Assembly: GCA_036435485.1 (NCBI GenBank)
Contig: CM071595.1
Coordinates: 1,488,001 to 1,552,000, forward strand
From: Saposhnikovia divaricata
Lineage: Eukaryota; Streptophyta; Magnoliopsida; Apiales; Apiaceae
Length of the DNA: 64,000 nucleotides
Direction of reading: 5' to 3'
This document shows positions 37,456-52,158 of this stretch, piece after piece. The notes beneath the pieces are model-generated. The model worked only from the letters and a program-made list of their open reading frames with translations, was not told the DNA's origin and did not search any database. The position numbers were made by a program, and so were the translations under genes. Each line of letters starts with the position of its first letter. The stretch's first letter is position 1.

Positions 37456-40159
37456 ATGGTCCGACCCGATTTTTAACAATATCCCGTGTACTAACCCCTT
37501 TGAGGATTATCCAAAAACCGAGTTTTGACTATATCAGCTCCGATTCAGGTCTGAATTGCGTCAAATAAAATTTCGTTGAATTCCAATAACCCATAGGAAC
37601 AAAATATGTAAAAATATTCTTAAAATGGTCCGACTCGATTTTTAACAATATCCCGTGTACTAACCACTTTGAGGATTATCCGAAAACCGAGTTTCGTTCA
37701 TATCAGCTCCGATTCAGGTCTGAATTGCGTCAAATAAAATTTCGTTGAATTCCAATAACCCATAGGAACAAAATATTTAAAAATATCAACAAAATGGTCC
37801 GACTCGATTTTTAACAATATCCCGTGTACTAACCCCTTTGAGAATTTTCCGAAAACTGAGTTCCGATCATATCAGCTCCGATTCCGGTTCGAACTGCGTC
37901 AAATAAAATTTTGTTGAATTCCAATAACCCATAGGAACAAAATATGTAAAAATATCCACAAAATGGTCCGACTCGATTTTTAACAATATCCCGTGTACTA
38001 ACCCCTTTGAGGATTATTCAAAAACCGAGTTTTGACTATATAAGCTCCGATACAGGTCTGAATTGTGTCAAATAAAATTTCGTTGAATTCCAATAACCCA
38101 TAGGAACAAAATATTTAAAAATATCAACAAAATGGTCCGACCCGATTTTTAACAATATCCCGTGTACTAACCCCTTTGAGGATTATCCAAAAACCGAGTT
38201 TTGACTATATCTGCTCCGATTCAGGTCTGAATTGCGTCAAATAAAATTTCGTTGAATTCCAATAACCCATAGGAACAAAATATGTAAAAATATCCTTAAA
38301 ATGGTCCGACTCGATTTTTAACAATATCCCGTGTACTAACCACTTTGAGGATTATCCGAAAACCGAGTTTCGTTCATATCAGCTCCGATTCAGGTCTGAA
38401 TTGCGTCAAATAAAATTTCGTTGAATTCCAATAACCCATAGGAACAAAATATTTAAAAATATCCACAAAATGGTCCGACCCGATTTTTAACAATATCCCG
38501 TGTACTAACCCCTTTGAGAATTTTCCGAAAACCGAGTTTCGATCATATCAGCTCCGATTCCGGTCCGAACTGCGTCAAATAAAATTTTGTTGAATTCCAA
38601 TAACCCATAGGAACAAAATATGTAAAAATATCCACAAAATGGTCCGACTCGATTTTTAACAATATCCCGTGTACTAACCCCTTTGAGGATTATCCAAAAA
38701 CCGAGTTTTGACTATATAAGCTCCGATACAGGTCTGAATTGTGTCAAATAAAATTTCGTTGAATTCCAATAACCCATAGGAACAAAATATTTAAAAATAT
38801 CAACAAAATGGTCCGACCCGATTTTTAACAATATCCCGTGTACTAACCCCTTTGAGGATTATCCAAAAACCGAGTTTTGACTATATCTGCTCCGATTCAG
38901 GTCTGAATTGCGTCAAATAAAATTTCGTTGAATTCCAATAACCCATAGGAACAAAATATGTAAAAATATCCTTAAAATGGTCCGACTCGATTTTTAACAA
39001 TATCCCGTGTACTAACCACTTTGAGGATTATCCGAAAACCGAGTTTCGTTCATATCAGCTCCGATTCAGGTCTGAATTGCGTCAAATAAAATTTCGTTGA
39101 ATTCCAATAACCCATAGGAACAAAATATTTAAAAATATCCACAAAATGGTCCGACCCGATTTTTAACAATATCCCGTGTACTAACCCCTTTGAGAATTTT
39201 CCGAAAACCGAGTTTCGATCATATCAGCTCCGATTCCGGTCCGAACTGCGTCAAATAAAATTTTGTTGAATTCCAATAACCCATAGGAACAAAATATGTA
39301 AAAATATCCACAAAATGGTCCGACTCGATTTTTAACAATATCCCGTGTACTAACCCCTTTGAGGATTATCCAAAAACCGAGTTTTGACTATATAAGCTCC
39401 GATACAGGTCTGAATTGTGTCAAATAAAATTTCGTTGAATTCCAATAACCCATAGGAACAAAATATTTAAAAATATCAACAAAATGGTCCGACCCGATTT
39501 TTAACAATATCCCGTGTACTAACCCCTTTGAGGATTATCCAAAAACCGAGTTTTGACTATATCTGCTCCGATTCAGGTCTGAATTGCGTCAAATAAAATT
39601 TCGTTGAATTCCAATAACCCATAGGAACAAAATATGTAAAAATATCCTTAAAATGGTCCGACTCGATTTTTAACAATATCCCGTGTACTAACCACTTTGA
39701 GGATTATCCGAAAACCGAGTTTCGTTCATATCAGCTCCGATTCAGGTCTGAATTGCGTCAAATAAAATTTCGTTGAATTCCAATAACCCATAGGAACAAA
39801 ATAATTAAAAATATCCACAAAATGGTCCGACCCGATTTTTAACAATATCCCGTGTACTAACCCCTTTGAGAATTTTCCGAAAACCGAGTTTCGATCATAT
39901 CAGCTCCGATTCCGGTCCGAACTGCGTCAAATAAAATTTTGTTGAATTCCAATAACCCATAGGAACAAAATATGTAAAAATATCCACAAAATGGTCCGAC
40001 TCGATTTTTAACAATATCCCGTGTACTAACCCCTTTGAGGATTATCCAAAAACCGAGTTTTGACTATATAAGCTCCGATACAGGTCTGAATTGTGTCAAA
40101 TAAAATTTCGTTGAATTCCAATAACCCATAGGAACAAAATATTTAAAAATATCAACAAA
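37456..40159 (+). repeat. Expanded 16-monomer unit, 2,704 bp
   Basis: B 37456, C' 37625, D' 37794, A' 37963, then three rather than two B*-C-D-A tetramers (38132, 38808, 39484). Its D' has GGTTCGAAC, shared with the next two units (40498, 42357) but not with 35766, 44385 or 46413. Its last D (39822) has AAATAATTAAA, shared with 37118 and 41681. Confidence 0.88.
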
Positions 40160-42018
40160 ATGGTCCGACCCGATTTTTAACAATATCCCGTGTACTAACC
40201 CCTTTGAGGATTATCCAAAAACCGAGTTTTGACTATATCAGCTCCGATTCAGGTCTGAATTGCGTCAAATAAAATTTCGTTGAATTCCAATAACCCATAG
40301 GAACAAAATATGTAAAAATATTCTTAAAATGGTCCGACTCGATTTTTAACAATATCCCGTGTACTAACCACTTTGAGGATTATCCGAAAACCGAGTTTCG
40401 TTCATATCAGCTCCGATTCAGGTCTGAATTGCGTCAAATAAAATTTCGTTGAATTCCAATAACCCATAGGAACAAAATATTTAAAAATATCAACAAAATG
40501 GTCCGACTCGATTTTTAACAATATCCCGTGTACTAACCCCTTTGAGAATTTTCCGAAAACTGAGTTCCGATCATATCAGCTCCGATTCCGGTTCGAACTG
40601 CGTCAAATAAAATTTTGTTGAATTCCAATAACCCATAGGAACAAAATATGTAAAAATATCCACAAAATGGTCCGACTCGATTTTTAACAATATCCCGTGT
40701 ACTAACCCCTTTGAGGATTATTCAAAAACCGAGTTTTGACTATATAAGCTCCGATACAGGTCTGAATTGTGTCAAATAAAATTTCGTTGAATTCCAATAA
40801 CCCATAGGAACAAAATATTTAAAAATATCAACAAAATGGTCCGACCCGATTTTTAACAATATCCCGTGTACTAACCCCTTTGAGGATTATCCAAAAACCG
40901 AGTTTTGACTATATCTGCTCCGATTCAGGTCTGAATTGCGTCAAATAAAATTTCGTTGAATTCCAATAACCCATAGGAACAAAATATTTAAAAATATCCA
41001 CAAAATGGTCCGACCCGATTTTTAACAATATCCCGTGTACTAACCCCTTTGAGAATTTTCCGAAAACCGAGTTTCGATCATATCAGCTCCGATTCCGGTC
41101 CGAACTGCGTCAAATAAAATTTTGTTGAATTCCAATAACCCATAGGAACAAAATATGTAAAAATATCCACAAAATGGTCCGACTCGATTTTTAACAATAT
41201 CCCGTGTACTAACCCCTTTGAGGATTATCCAAAAACCGAGTTTTGACTATATAAGCTCCGATACAGGTCTGAATTGTGTCAAATAAAATTTCGTTGAATT
41301 CCAATAACCCATAGGAACAAAATATTTAAAAATATCAACAAAATGGTCCGACCCGATTTTTAACAATATCCCGTGTACTAACCCCTTTGAGGATTATCCA
41401 AAAACCGAGTTTTGACTATATCTGCTCCGATTCAGGTCTGAATTGCGTCAAATAAAATTTCGTTGAATTCCAATAACCCATAGGAACAAAATATGTAAAA
41501 ATATCCTTAAAATGGTCCGACTCGATTTTTAACAATATCCCGTGTACTAACCACTTTGAGGATTATCCGAAAACCGAGTTTCGTTCATATCAGCTCCGAT
41601 TCAGGTCTGAATTGCGTCAAATAAAATTTCGTTGAATTCCAATAACCCATAGGAACAAAATAATTAAAAATATCCACAAAATGGTCCGACCCGATTTTTA
41701 ACAATATCCCGTGTACTAACCCCTTTGAGAATTTTCCGAAAACCGAGTTTCGATCATATCAGCTCCGATTCCGGTCCGAACTGCGTCAAATAAAATTTTG
41801 TTGAATTCCAATAACCCATAGGAACAAAATATGTAAAAATATCCACAAAATGGTCCGACTCGATTTTTAACAATATCCCGTGTACTAACCCCTTTGAGGA
41901 TTATCCAAAAACCGAGTTTTGACTATATAAGCTCCGATACAGGTCTGAATTGTGTCAAATAAAATTTCGTTGAATTCCAATAACCCATAGGAACAAAATA
42001 TTTAAAAATATCAACAAA
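40160..42018 (+). repeat. Contracted 11-monomer unit, 1,859 bp
   Basis: B 40160, C' 40329, D' 40498, A' 40667, B* 40836, then D at 41005 directly with no C between, A 41174, B* 41343, C 41512, D 41681, A 41850. The missing 169 bp is exactly one monomer, so the deletion kept the register. Confidence 0.88.
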
Positions 42019-45000
42019 ATGGTCCGACCCGATTTTTAACAATATCCCGTGTACTAACCCCTTTGAGGATTATCCAAAAACCGAGTTTTGACTATATCAG
42101 CTCCGATTCAGGTCTGAATTGCGTCAAATAAAATTTCGTTGAATTCCAATAACCCATAGGAACAAAATATGTAAAAATATTCTTAAAATGGTCCGACTCG
42201 ATTTTTAACAATATCCCGTGTACTAACCACTTTGAGGATTATCCGAAAACCGAGTTTCGTTCATATCAGCTCCGATTCAGGTCTGAATTGCGTCAAATAA
42301 AATTTCGTTGAATTCCAATAACCCATAGGAACAAAATATTTAAAAATATCAACAAAATGGTCCGACTCGATTTTTAACAATATCCCGTGTACTAACCCCT
42401 TTGAGAATTTTCCGAAAACTGAGTTCCGATCATATCAGCTCCGATTCCGGTTCGAACTGCGTCAAATAAAATTTTGTTGAATTCCAATAACCCATAGGAA
42501 CAAAATATGTAAAAATATCCACAAAATGGTCCGACTCGATTTTTAACAATATCCCGTGTACTAACCCCTTTGAGGATTATTCAAAAACCGAGTTTTGACT
42601 ATATAAGCTCCGATACAGGTCTGAATTGTGTCAAATAAAATTTCGTTGAATTCCAATAACCCATAGGAACAAAATATTTAAAAATATCAACAAAATGGTC
42701 CGACCCGATTTTTAACAATATCCCGTGTACTAACCCCTTTGAGGATTATCCAAAAACCGAGTTTTGACTATATCTGCTCCGATTCAGGTCTGAATTGCGT
42801 CAAATAAAATTTCGTTGAATTCCAATAACCCATAGGAACAAAATATGTAAAAATATCCTTAAAATGGTCCGACTCGATTTTTAACAATATCCCGTGTACT
42901 AACCACTTTGAGGATTATCCGAAAACCGAGTTTCGTTCATATCAGCTCCGATTCAGGTCTGAATTGCGTCAAATAAAATTTCGTTGAATTCCAATAACCC
43001 ATAGGAACAAAATATTTAAAAATATCCACAAAATGGTCCGACCCGATTTTTAACAATATCCCGTGTACTAACCCCTTTGAGAATTTTCCGAAAACCGAGT
43101 TTCGATCATATCAGCTCCGATTCCGGTCCGAACTGCGTCAAATAAAATTTTGTTGAATTCCAATAACCCATAGGAACAAAATATGTAAAAATATCCACAA
43201 AATGGTCCGACTCGATTTTTAACAATATCCCGTGTACTAACCCCTTTGAGGATTATCCAAAAACCGAGTTTTGACTATATAAGCTCCGATACAGGTCTGA
43301 ATTGTGTCAAATAAAATTTCGTTGAATTCCAATAACCCATAGGAACAAAATATTTAAAAATATCAACAAAATGGTCCGACCCGATTTTTAACAATATCCC
43401 GTGTACTAACCCCTTTGAGGATTATCCAAAAACCGAGTTTTGACTATATCTGCTCCGATTCAGGTCTGAATTGCGTCAAATAAAATTTCGTTGAATTCCA
43501 ATAACCCATAGGAACAAAATATGTAAAAATATCCTTAAAATGGTCCGACTCGATTTTTAACAATATCCCGTGTACTAACCACTTTGAGGATTATCCGAAA
43601 ACCGAGTTTCGTTCATATCAGCTCCGATTCAGGTCTGAATTGCGTCAAATAAAATTTCGTTGAATTCCAATAACCCATAGGAACAAAATATTTAAAAATA
43701 TCCACAAAATGGTCCGACCCGATTTTTAACAATATCCCGTGTACTAACCCCTTTGAGAATTTTCCGAAAACCGAGTTTCGATCATATCAGCTCCGATTCC
43801 GGTCCGAACTGCGTCAAATAAAATTTTGTTGAATTCCAATAACCCATAGGAACAAAATATGTAAAAATATCCACAAAATGGTCCGACTCGATTTTTAACA
43901 ATATCCCGTGTACTAACCCCTTTGAGGATTATCCAAAAACCGAGTTTTGACTATATAAGCTCCGATACAGGTCTGAATTGTGTCAAATAAAATTTCGTTG
44001 AATTCCAATAACCCATAGGAACAAAATATTTAAAAATATCAACAAAATGGTCCGACCCGATTTTTAACAATATCCCGTGTACTAACCCCTTTGAGGATTA
44101 TCCAAAAACCGAGTTTTGACTATATCAGCTCCGATTCAGGTCTGAATTGCGTCAAATAAAATTTCGTTGAATTCCAATAACCCATAGGAACAAAATATGT
44201 AAAAATATTCTTAAAATGGTCCGACTCGATTTTTAACAATATCCCGTGTACTAACCACTTTGAGGATTATCCGAAAACCGAGTTTCGTTCATATCAGCTC
44301 CGATTCAGGTCTGAATTGCGTCAAATAAAATTTCGTTGAATTCCAATAACCCATAGGAACAAAATATTTAAAAATATCAACAAAATGGTCCGACTCGATT
44401 TTTAACAATATCCCGTGTACTAACCCCTTTGAGAATTTTCCGAAAACTGAGTTCCGATCATATCAGCTCCGATTCCGGTCCGAACTGCGTCAAATAAAAT
44501 TTTGTTGAATTCCAATAACCCATAGGAACAAAATATGTAAAAATATCCACAAAATGGTCCGACTCGATTTTTAACAATATCCCGTGTACTAACCCCTTTG
44601 AGGATTATTCAAAAACCGAGTTTTGACTATATAAGCTCCGATACAGGTCTGAATTGTGTCAAATAAAATTTCGTTGAATTCCAATAACCCATAGGAACAA
44701 AATATTTAAAAATATCAACAAAATGGTCCGACCCGATTTTTAACAATATCCCGTGTACTAACCCCTTTGAGGATTATCCAAAAACCGAGTTTTGACTATA
44801 TCTGCTCCGATTCAGGTCTGAATTGCGTCAAATAAAATTTCGTTGAATTCCAATAACCCATAGGAACAAAATATGTAAAAATATCCTTAAAATGGTCCGA
44901 CTCGATTTTTAACAATATCCCGTGTACTAACCACTTTGAGGATTATCCGAAAACCGAGTTTCGTTCATATCAGCTCCGATTCAGGTCTGAATTGCGTCAA

Positions 45001-48000
45001 ATAAAATTTCGTTGAATTCCAATAACCCATAGGAACAAAATATTTAAAAATATCCACAAAATGGTCCGACCCGATTTTTAACAATATCCCGTGTACTAAC
45101 CCCTTTGAGAATTTTCCGAAAACCGAGTTTCGATCATATCAGCTCCGATTCCGGTCCGAACTGCGTCAAATAAAATTTTGTTGAATTCCAATAACCCATA
45201 GGAACAAAATATGTAAAAATATCCACAAAATGGTCCGACTCGATTTTTAACAATATCCCGTGTACTAACCCCTTTGAGGATTATCCAAAAACCGAGTTTT
45301 GACTATATAAGCTCCGATACAGGTCTGAATTGTGTCAAATAAAATTTCGTTGAATTCCAATAACCCATAGGAACAAAATATTTAAAAATATCAACAAAAT
45401 GGTCTGACCCGATTTTTAACAATATCCCGTGTACTAACCCCTTTGAGGATTATCCAAAAACCGAGTTTTGACTATATCTGCTCCGATTCAGGTCTGAATT
45501 GCGTCAAATAAAATTTCGTTGAATTCCAATAACCCATAGGAACAAAATATGTAAAAATATCCTTAAAATGGTCCGACTCGATTTTTAACAATATCCCGTG
45601 TACTAACCACTTTGAGGATTATCCGAAAACCGAGTTTCGTTCATATCAGCTCCGATTCAGGTCTGAATTGCGTCAAATAAAATTTCGTTGAATTCCAATA
45701 ACCCATAGGAACAAAATATTTAAAAATATCCACAAAATGGTCCGACCCGATTTTTAACAATATCCCGTGTACTAACCCCTTTGAGAATTTTCCGAAAACC
45801 GAGTTTCGATCATATCAGCTCCGATTCCGGTCCGAACTGCGTCAAATAAAATTTTGTTGAATTCCAATAACCCATAGGAACAAAATATGTAAAAATATCC
45901 ACAAAATGGTCCGACTCGATTTTTAACAATATCCCGTGTACTAACCCCTTTGAGGATTATCCAAAAACCGAGTTTTGACTATATAAGCTCCGATACAGGT
46001 CTGAATTGTGTCAAATAAAATTTCGTTGAATTCCAATAACCCATAGGAACAAAATATTTAAAAATATCAACAAAATGGTCCGACCCGATTTTTAACAATA
46101 TCCCGTGTACTAACCCCTTTGAGGATTATCCAAAAACCGAGTTTTGACTATATCAGCTCCGATTCAGGTCTGAATTGCGTCAAATAAAATTTCGTTGAAT
46201 TCCAATAACCCATAGGAACAAAATATGTAAAAATATTCTTAAAATGGTCCGACTCGATTTTTAACAATATCCCGTGTACTAACCACTTTGAGGATTATCC
46301 GAAAACCGAGTTTCGTTCATATCAGCTCCGATTCAGGTCTGAATTGCGTCAAATAAAATTTCGTTGAATTCCAATAACCCATAGGAACAAAATATTTAAA
46401 AATATCAACAAAATGGTCCGACTCGATTTTTAACAATATCCCGTGTACTAACCCCTTTGAGAATTTTCCGAAAACTGAGTTCCGATCATATCAGCTCCGA
46501 TTCCGGTCCGAACTGCGTCAAATAAAATTTTGTTGAATTCCAATAACCCATAGGAACAAAATATGTAAAAATATCCACAAAATGGTCCGACTCGATTTTT
46601 AACAATATCCCGTGTACTAACCCCTTTGAGGATTATTCAAAAACCGAGTTTTGACTATATAAGCTCCGATACAGGTCTGAATTGTGTCAAATAAAATTTC
46701 GTTGAATTCCAATAACCCATAGGAACAAAATATTTAAAAATATCAACAAAATGGTCCGACCCGATTTTTAACAATATCCCGTGTACTAACCCCTTTGAGG
46801 ATTATCCAAAAACCGAGTTTTGACTATATCTGCTCCGATTCAGGTCTGAATTGCGTCAAATAAAATTTCGTTGAATTCCAATAACCCATAGGAACAAAAT
46901 ATGTAAAAATATCCTTAAAATGGTCCGACTCGATTTTTAACAATATCCCGTGTACTAACCACTTTGAGGATTATCCGAAAACCGAGTTTCGTTCATATCA
47001 GCTCCGATTCAGGTCTGAATTGCGTCAAATAAAATTTCGTTGAATTCCAATAACCCATAGGAACAAAATATTTAAAAATATCCACAAAATGGTCCGACCC
47101 GATTTTTAACAATATCCCGTGTACTAACCCCTTTGAGAATTTTCCGAAAACCGAGTTTCGATCATATCAGCTCCGATTCCGGTCCGAACTGCGTCAAATA
47201 AAATTTTGTTGAATTCCAATAACCCATAGGAACAAAATATGTAAAAATATCCACAAAATGGTCCGACTCGATTTTTAACAATATCCCGTGTACTAACCCC
47301 TTTGAGGATTATCCAAAAACCGAGTTTTGACTATATAAGCTCCGATACAGGTCTGAATTGTGTCAAATAAAATTTCGTTGAATTCCAATAACCCATAGGA
47401 ACAAAATATTTAAAAATATCAACAAAATGGTCCGACCCGATTTTTAACAATATCCCGTGTACTAACCCCTTTGAGGATTATCCAAAAACCGAGTTTTGAC
47501 TATATCTGCTCCGATTCAGGTCTGAATTGCGTCAAATAAAATTTCGTTGAATTCCAATAACCCATAGGAACAAAATATGTAAAAATATCCTTAAAATGGT
47601 CCGACTCGATTTTTAACAATATCCCGTGTACTAACCACTTTGAGGATTATCCGAAAACCGAGTTTCGTTCATATCAGCTCCGATTCAGGTCTGAATTGCG
47701 TCAAATAAAATTTCGTTGAATTCCAATAACCCATAGGAACAAAATATTTAAAAATATCCACAAAATGGTCCGACCCGATTTTTAACAATATCCCGTGTAC
47801 TAACCCCTTTGAGAATTTTCCGAAAACCGAGTTTCGATCATATCAGCTCCGATTCCGGTCCGAACTGCGTCAAATAAAATTTTGTTGAATTCCAATAACC
47901 CATAGGAACAAAATATGTAAAAATATCCACAAAATGGTCCGACTCGATTTTTAACAATATCCCGTGTACTAACCCCTTTGAGGATTATCCAAAAACCGAG

Positions 48001-48102
48001 TTTTGACTATATAAGCTCCGATACAGGTCTGAATTGTGTCAAATAAAATTTCGTTGAATTCCAATAACCCATAGGAACAAAATATTTAAAAATATCAACA
48101 AA

Positions 48103-51100
48103 ATGGTCCGACCCGATTTTTAACAATATCCCGTGTACTAACCCCTTTGAGGATTATCCAAAAACCGAGTTTTGACTATATCAGCTCCGATTCAGGTCTG
48201 AATTGCGTCAAATAAAATTTCGTTGAATTCCAATAACCCATAGGAACAAAATATGTAAAAATATTCTTAAAATGGTCCGACTCAATTTTTAACAATATCC
48301 CGTGTACTAACCACTTTGAGGATTATCCGAAAACCGAGTTTCGTTCATATCAGCTCCGATTCAGGTCTGAATTGCGTCAAATAAAATTTCGTTGAATTCC
48401 AATAACCCATAGGAACAAAATATTTAAAAATATCAACAAAATGGTCCGACTCGATTTTTAACAATATCCCGTGTACTAACCCCTTTGAGAATTTTCCGAA
48501 AACCGAGTTTCGATCATATCAGCTCCGATTCCGGTCCGAACTGCGTCAAATAAAATTTTGTTGAATTCCAATAACCCATAGGAACAAAATATGTAAAAAT
48601 ATCCACAAAATGGTCCGACTCGATTTTTAACAATATCCCGTGTACTAACCCCTTTGAGGATTATCCAAAAACCGAGTTTTGACTATATAAGCTCCGATAC
48701 AGGTCTGAATTGTGTCAAATAAAATTTCGTTGAATTCCAATAACCCATAGGAACAAAATATTTAAAAATATCAACAAAATGGTCCGACCCGATTTTTAAC
48801 AATATCCCGTGTACTAACCCCTTTGAGGATTATCCAAAAACCGAGTTTTGACTATATCAGCTCCGATTCAGGTCTGAATTGCGTCAAATAAAATTTCGTT
48901 GAATTCCAATAACCCATAGGAACAAAATATGTAAAAATATTCTTAAAATGGTCCGACTCGATTTTTAACAATATCCCGTGTACTAACCACTTTGAGGATT
49001 ATCCGAAAACCGAGTTTCGTTCATATCAGCTCCGATTCAGGTCTGAATTGCGTCAAATAAAATTTCGTTGAATTCCAATAACCCATAGGAACAAAATATT
49101 TAAAAATATCAACAAAATGGTCCGACTCGATTTTTAACAATATCCCGTGTACTAACCCCTTTGAGAATTTTCCGAAAACCGAGTTTCGATCATATCAGCT
49201 CCGATTCCGGTCCGAACTGCGTCAAATAAAATTTTGTTGAATTCCAATAACCCATAGGAACAAAATATGTAAAAATATCCACAAAATGGTCCGACTCGAT
49301 TTTTAACAATATCCCGTGTACTAACCCCTTTGAGGATTATCCAAAAACCGAGTTTTGACTATATAAGCTCCGATACAGGTCTGAATTGTGTCAAATAAAA
49401 TTTCGTTGAATTCCAATAACCCATAGGAACAAAATATTTAAAAATATCAACAAAATGGTCCGACCCGATTTTTAACAATATCCCGTGTACTAACCCCTTT
49501 GAGGATTATCCAAAAACCGAGTTTTGACTATATCAGCTCCGATTCAGGTCCGAATTGCGTCAAATAAAATTTCGTTGAATTCCAATAACCCATAGGAACA
49601 AAATATGTAAAAATATTCTTAAAATGGTCCGACTCGATTTTTAACAATATCCCGTGTACTAACCACTTTGAGGATTATCCGAAAACCGAGTTTCGTTCAT
49701 ATCAGCTCCGATTCAGGTCTGAATTGCGTCAAATAAAATTTCGTTGAATTCCAATAACCCATAGGAACAAAATATTTAAAAATATCCACAAAATGGTCCG
49801 ACCCGATTTTTAACAATATCCCGTGTACTAACCCCTTTGAGAATTTTCCGAAAACCGAGTTTCGATCATATCAGCTCCGATTCCGGTCCGAACTGCGTCA
49901 AATAAAATTTTGTTGAATTCCAATAACCCATAGGAACAAAATATGTAAAAATATCCACAAAATGGTCCGACTCGATTTTTAACAATATCCCGTGTACTAA
50001 CCCCTTTGAGGATTATCCAAAAACCGAGTTTTGACTATATAAGCTCCGATACAGGTCTGAATTGTGTCAAATAAAATTTCGTTGAATTCCAATAACCCAT
50101 AGGAACAAAATATTTAAAAATATCAACAAAATGGTCCGACCCGATTTTTAACAATATCCCGTGTACTAACCCCTTTGAGGATTATCCAAAAACCGAGTTT
50201 TGACTATATCAGCTCCGATTCAGGTCTGAATTGCGTCAAATAAAATTTCGTTGAATTCCAATAACCCATAGGAACAAAATATGTAAAAATATCCTTAAAA
50301 TGGTCCGACTCGATTTTTAACAATATCCCGTGTACTAACCACTTTGAGGATTATCCGAAAACCGAGTTTCGTTCATATCAGCTCCGATTCAGGTCTGAAT
50401 TGCGTCAAATAAAATTTCGTTGAATTCCAATAACCCATAGGAACAAAATATTTAAAAATATCCACAAAATGGTCCGACCCGATTTTTAACAATATCCCGT
50501 GTACTAACCCCTTTGAGAATTTTCCGAAAACCGAGTTTCGATCATATCAGCTCCGATTCCGGTCCGAACTGCGTCAAATAAAATTTTGTTGAATTCCAAT
50601 AACCCATAGGAACAAAATATGTGAAAATATCCACAAAATGGTCCGACTCGATTTTTAACAATATCCCGTGTACTAACCCCTTTGAGGATTATCCAAAAAC
50701 CGAGTTTTGACTATATAAGCTCCGATACAGGTCTGAATTGTGTCAAATAAAATTTCGTTGAATTCCAATAACCCATAGGAACAAAATATTTAAAAATATC
50801 AACAAAATGGTCCGACCCGATTTTTAACAATATCCCGTGTACTAACCCCTTTGAGGATTATCCAAAAACCGAGTTTTGACTATATCAGCTCCGATTCAGG
50901 TCTGAATTGCGTCAAATAAAATTTCGTTGAATTCCAATAACCCATAGGAACAAAATATGTAAAAATATCCTTAAAATGGTCCGACTCGATTTTTAACAAT
51001 ATCCCGTGTACTAACCACTTTGAGGATTATCCGAAAACCGAGTTTCGTTCATATCAGCTCCGATTCAGGTCTGAATTGCGTCAAATAAAATTTCGTTGAA

Positions 51101-52158
51101 TTCCAATAACCCATAGGAACAAAATATTTAAAAATATCCACAAAATGGTCCGACCCGATTTTTAACAATATCCCGTGTACTAACCCCTTTGAGAATTTTC
51201 CGAAAACCGAGTTTCGATCATATCAGCTCCGATTCCGGTCCGAACTGCGTCAAATAAAATTTTGTTGAATTCCAATAACCCATAGGAACAAAATATGTAA
51301 AAATATCCACAAAATGGTCCGACTCGATTTTTAACAATATCCCGTGTACTAACCCCTTTGAGGATTATCCAAAAACCGAGTTTTGACTATATAAGCTCCG
51401 ATACAGGTCTGAATTGTGTCAAATAAAATTTCGTTGAATTCCAATAACCCATAGGAACAAAATATTTAAAAATATCAACAAAATGGTCCGACCCGATTTT
51501 TAACAATATCCCGTGTACTAACCCCTTTGAGGATTATCCAAAAACCGAGTTTTGACTATATCAACTCCGATTCAGGTCTGAATTGCGTCAAATAAAATTT
51601 CGTTGAATTCCAATAACCCATAGGAACAAAATATGTAAAAATATTCTTAAAATGGTCCGACTCGATTTTTAACAATATCCCGTGTACTAACCACTTTGAG
51701 GATTATCCGAAAACCGAGTTTCGTTCATATCAGCTCCGATTCAGGTCTGAATTGCGTCAAATAAAATTTCGTTGAATTCCAATAACCCATAGGAACAAAA
51801 TATTTAAAAATATCAACAAAATGGTCCGACTCGATTTTTAACAATATCCCGTGTACTAACCCCTTTGAGAATTTTCCGAAAACCGAGTTTCGATCATATC
51901 AGCTCCGATTCCGGTCCGAACTGCGTCAAATAAAATTTTGTTGAATTCCAATAACCCATAGGAACAAAATATGTAAAAATATCCACAAAATGGTCCGACT
52001 CGATTTTTAACAATATCCCGTGTACTAACCCCTTTGAGGATTATCCAAAAACCGAGTTTTGACTATATAAGCTCCGATACAGGTCTGAATTGTGTCAAAT
52101 AAAATTTCGTTGAATTCCAATAACCCATAGGAACAAAATATTTAAAAATATCAACAAA
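48103..52158 (+). repeat. Tetramer higher-order repeat, 676-bp period, six units
   Basis: B at 48103, 48779, 49455, 50131, 50807 and 51483, each followed by C or C', D or D'' and A. B* is absent here. C' with D'' occurs at 48272, 48948 and 51652; C' with ordinary D at 49624; plain C at 50300 and 50976. The 12-monomer order is no longer seen. Very few private changes: A at 48284, C at 49551, G at 50623 and A at 51564. Confidence 0.9.

Larger units (their letters stand above)
35428..48102 (+). repeat. 12-monomer super-repeat zone, 2,028-bp period
   Basis: Three tetramers of slightly different subtype form the unit B-C'-D'-A', B*-C-D-A, B*-C-D-A. Units begin at 35428 (first B is the hybrid), 37456, 40160, 42019, 44047 and 46075, ending at 48102. 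Lengths are 2028, 2704 (one additional B*-C-D-A), 1859 (one C missing), 2028, 2028 and 2028 bp. The marks TATTCTTAAA, GAGTTCCGATC and GATTATTCAAAA define the first tetramer of each unit, apart from the A' mark preceding B*. Confidence 0.9.
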
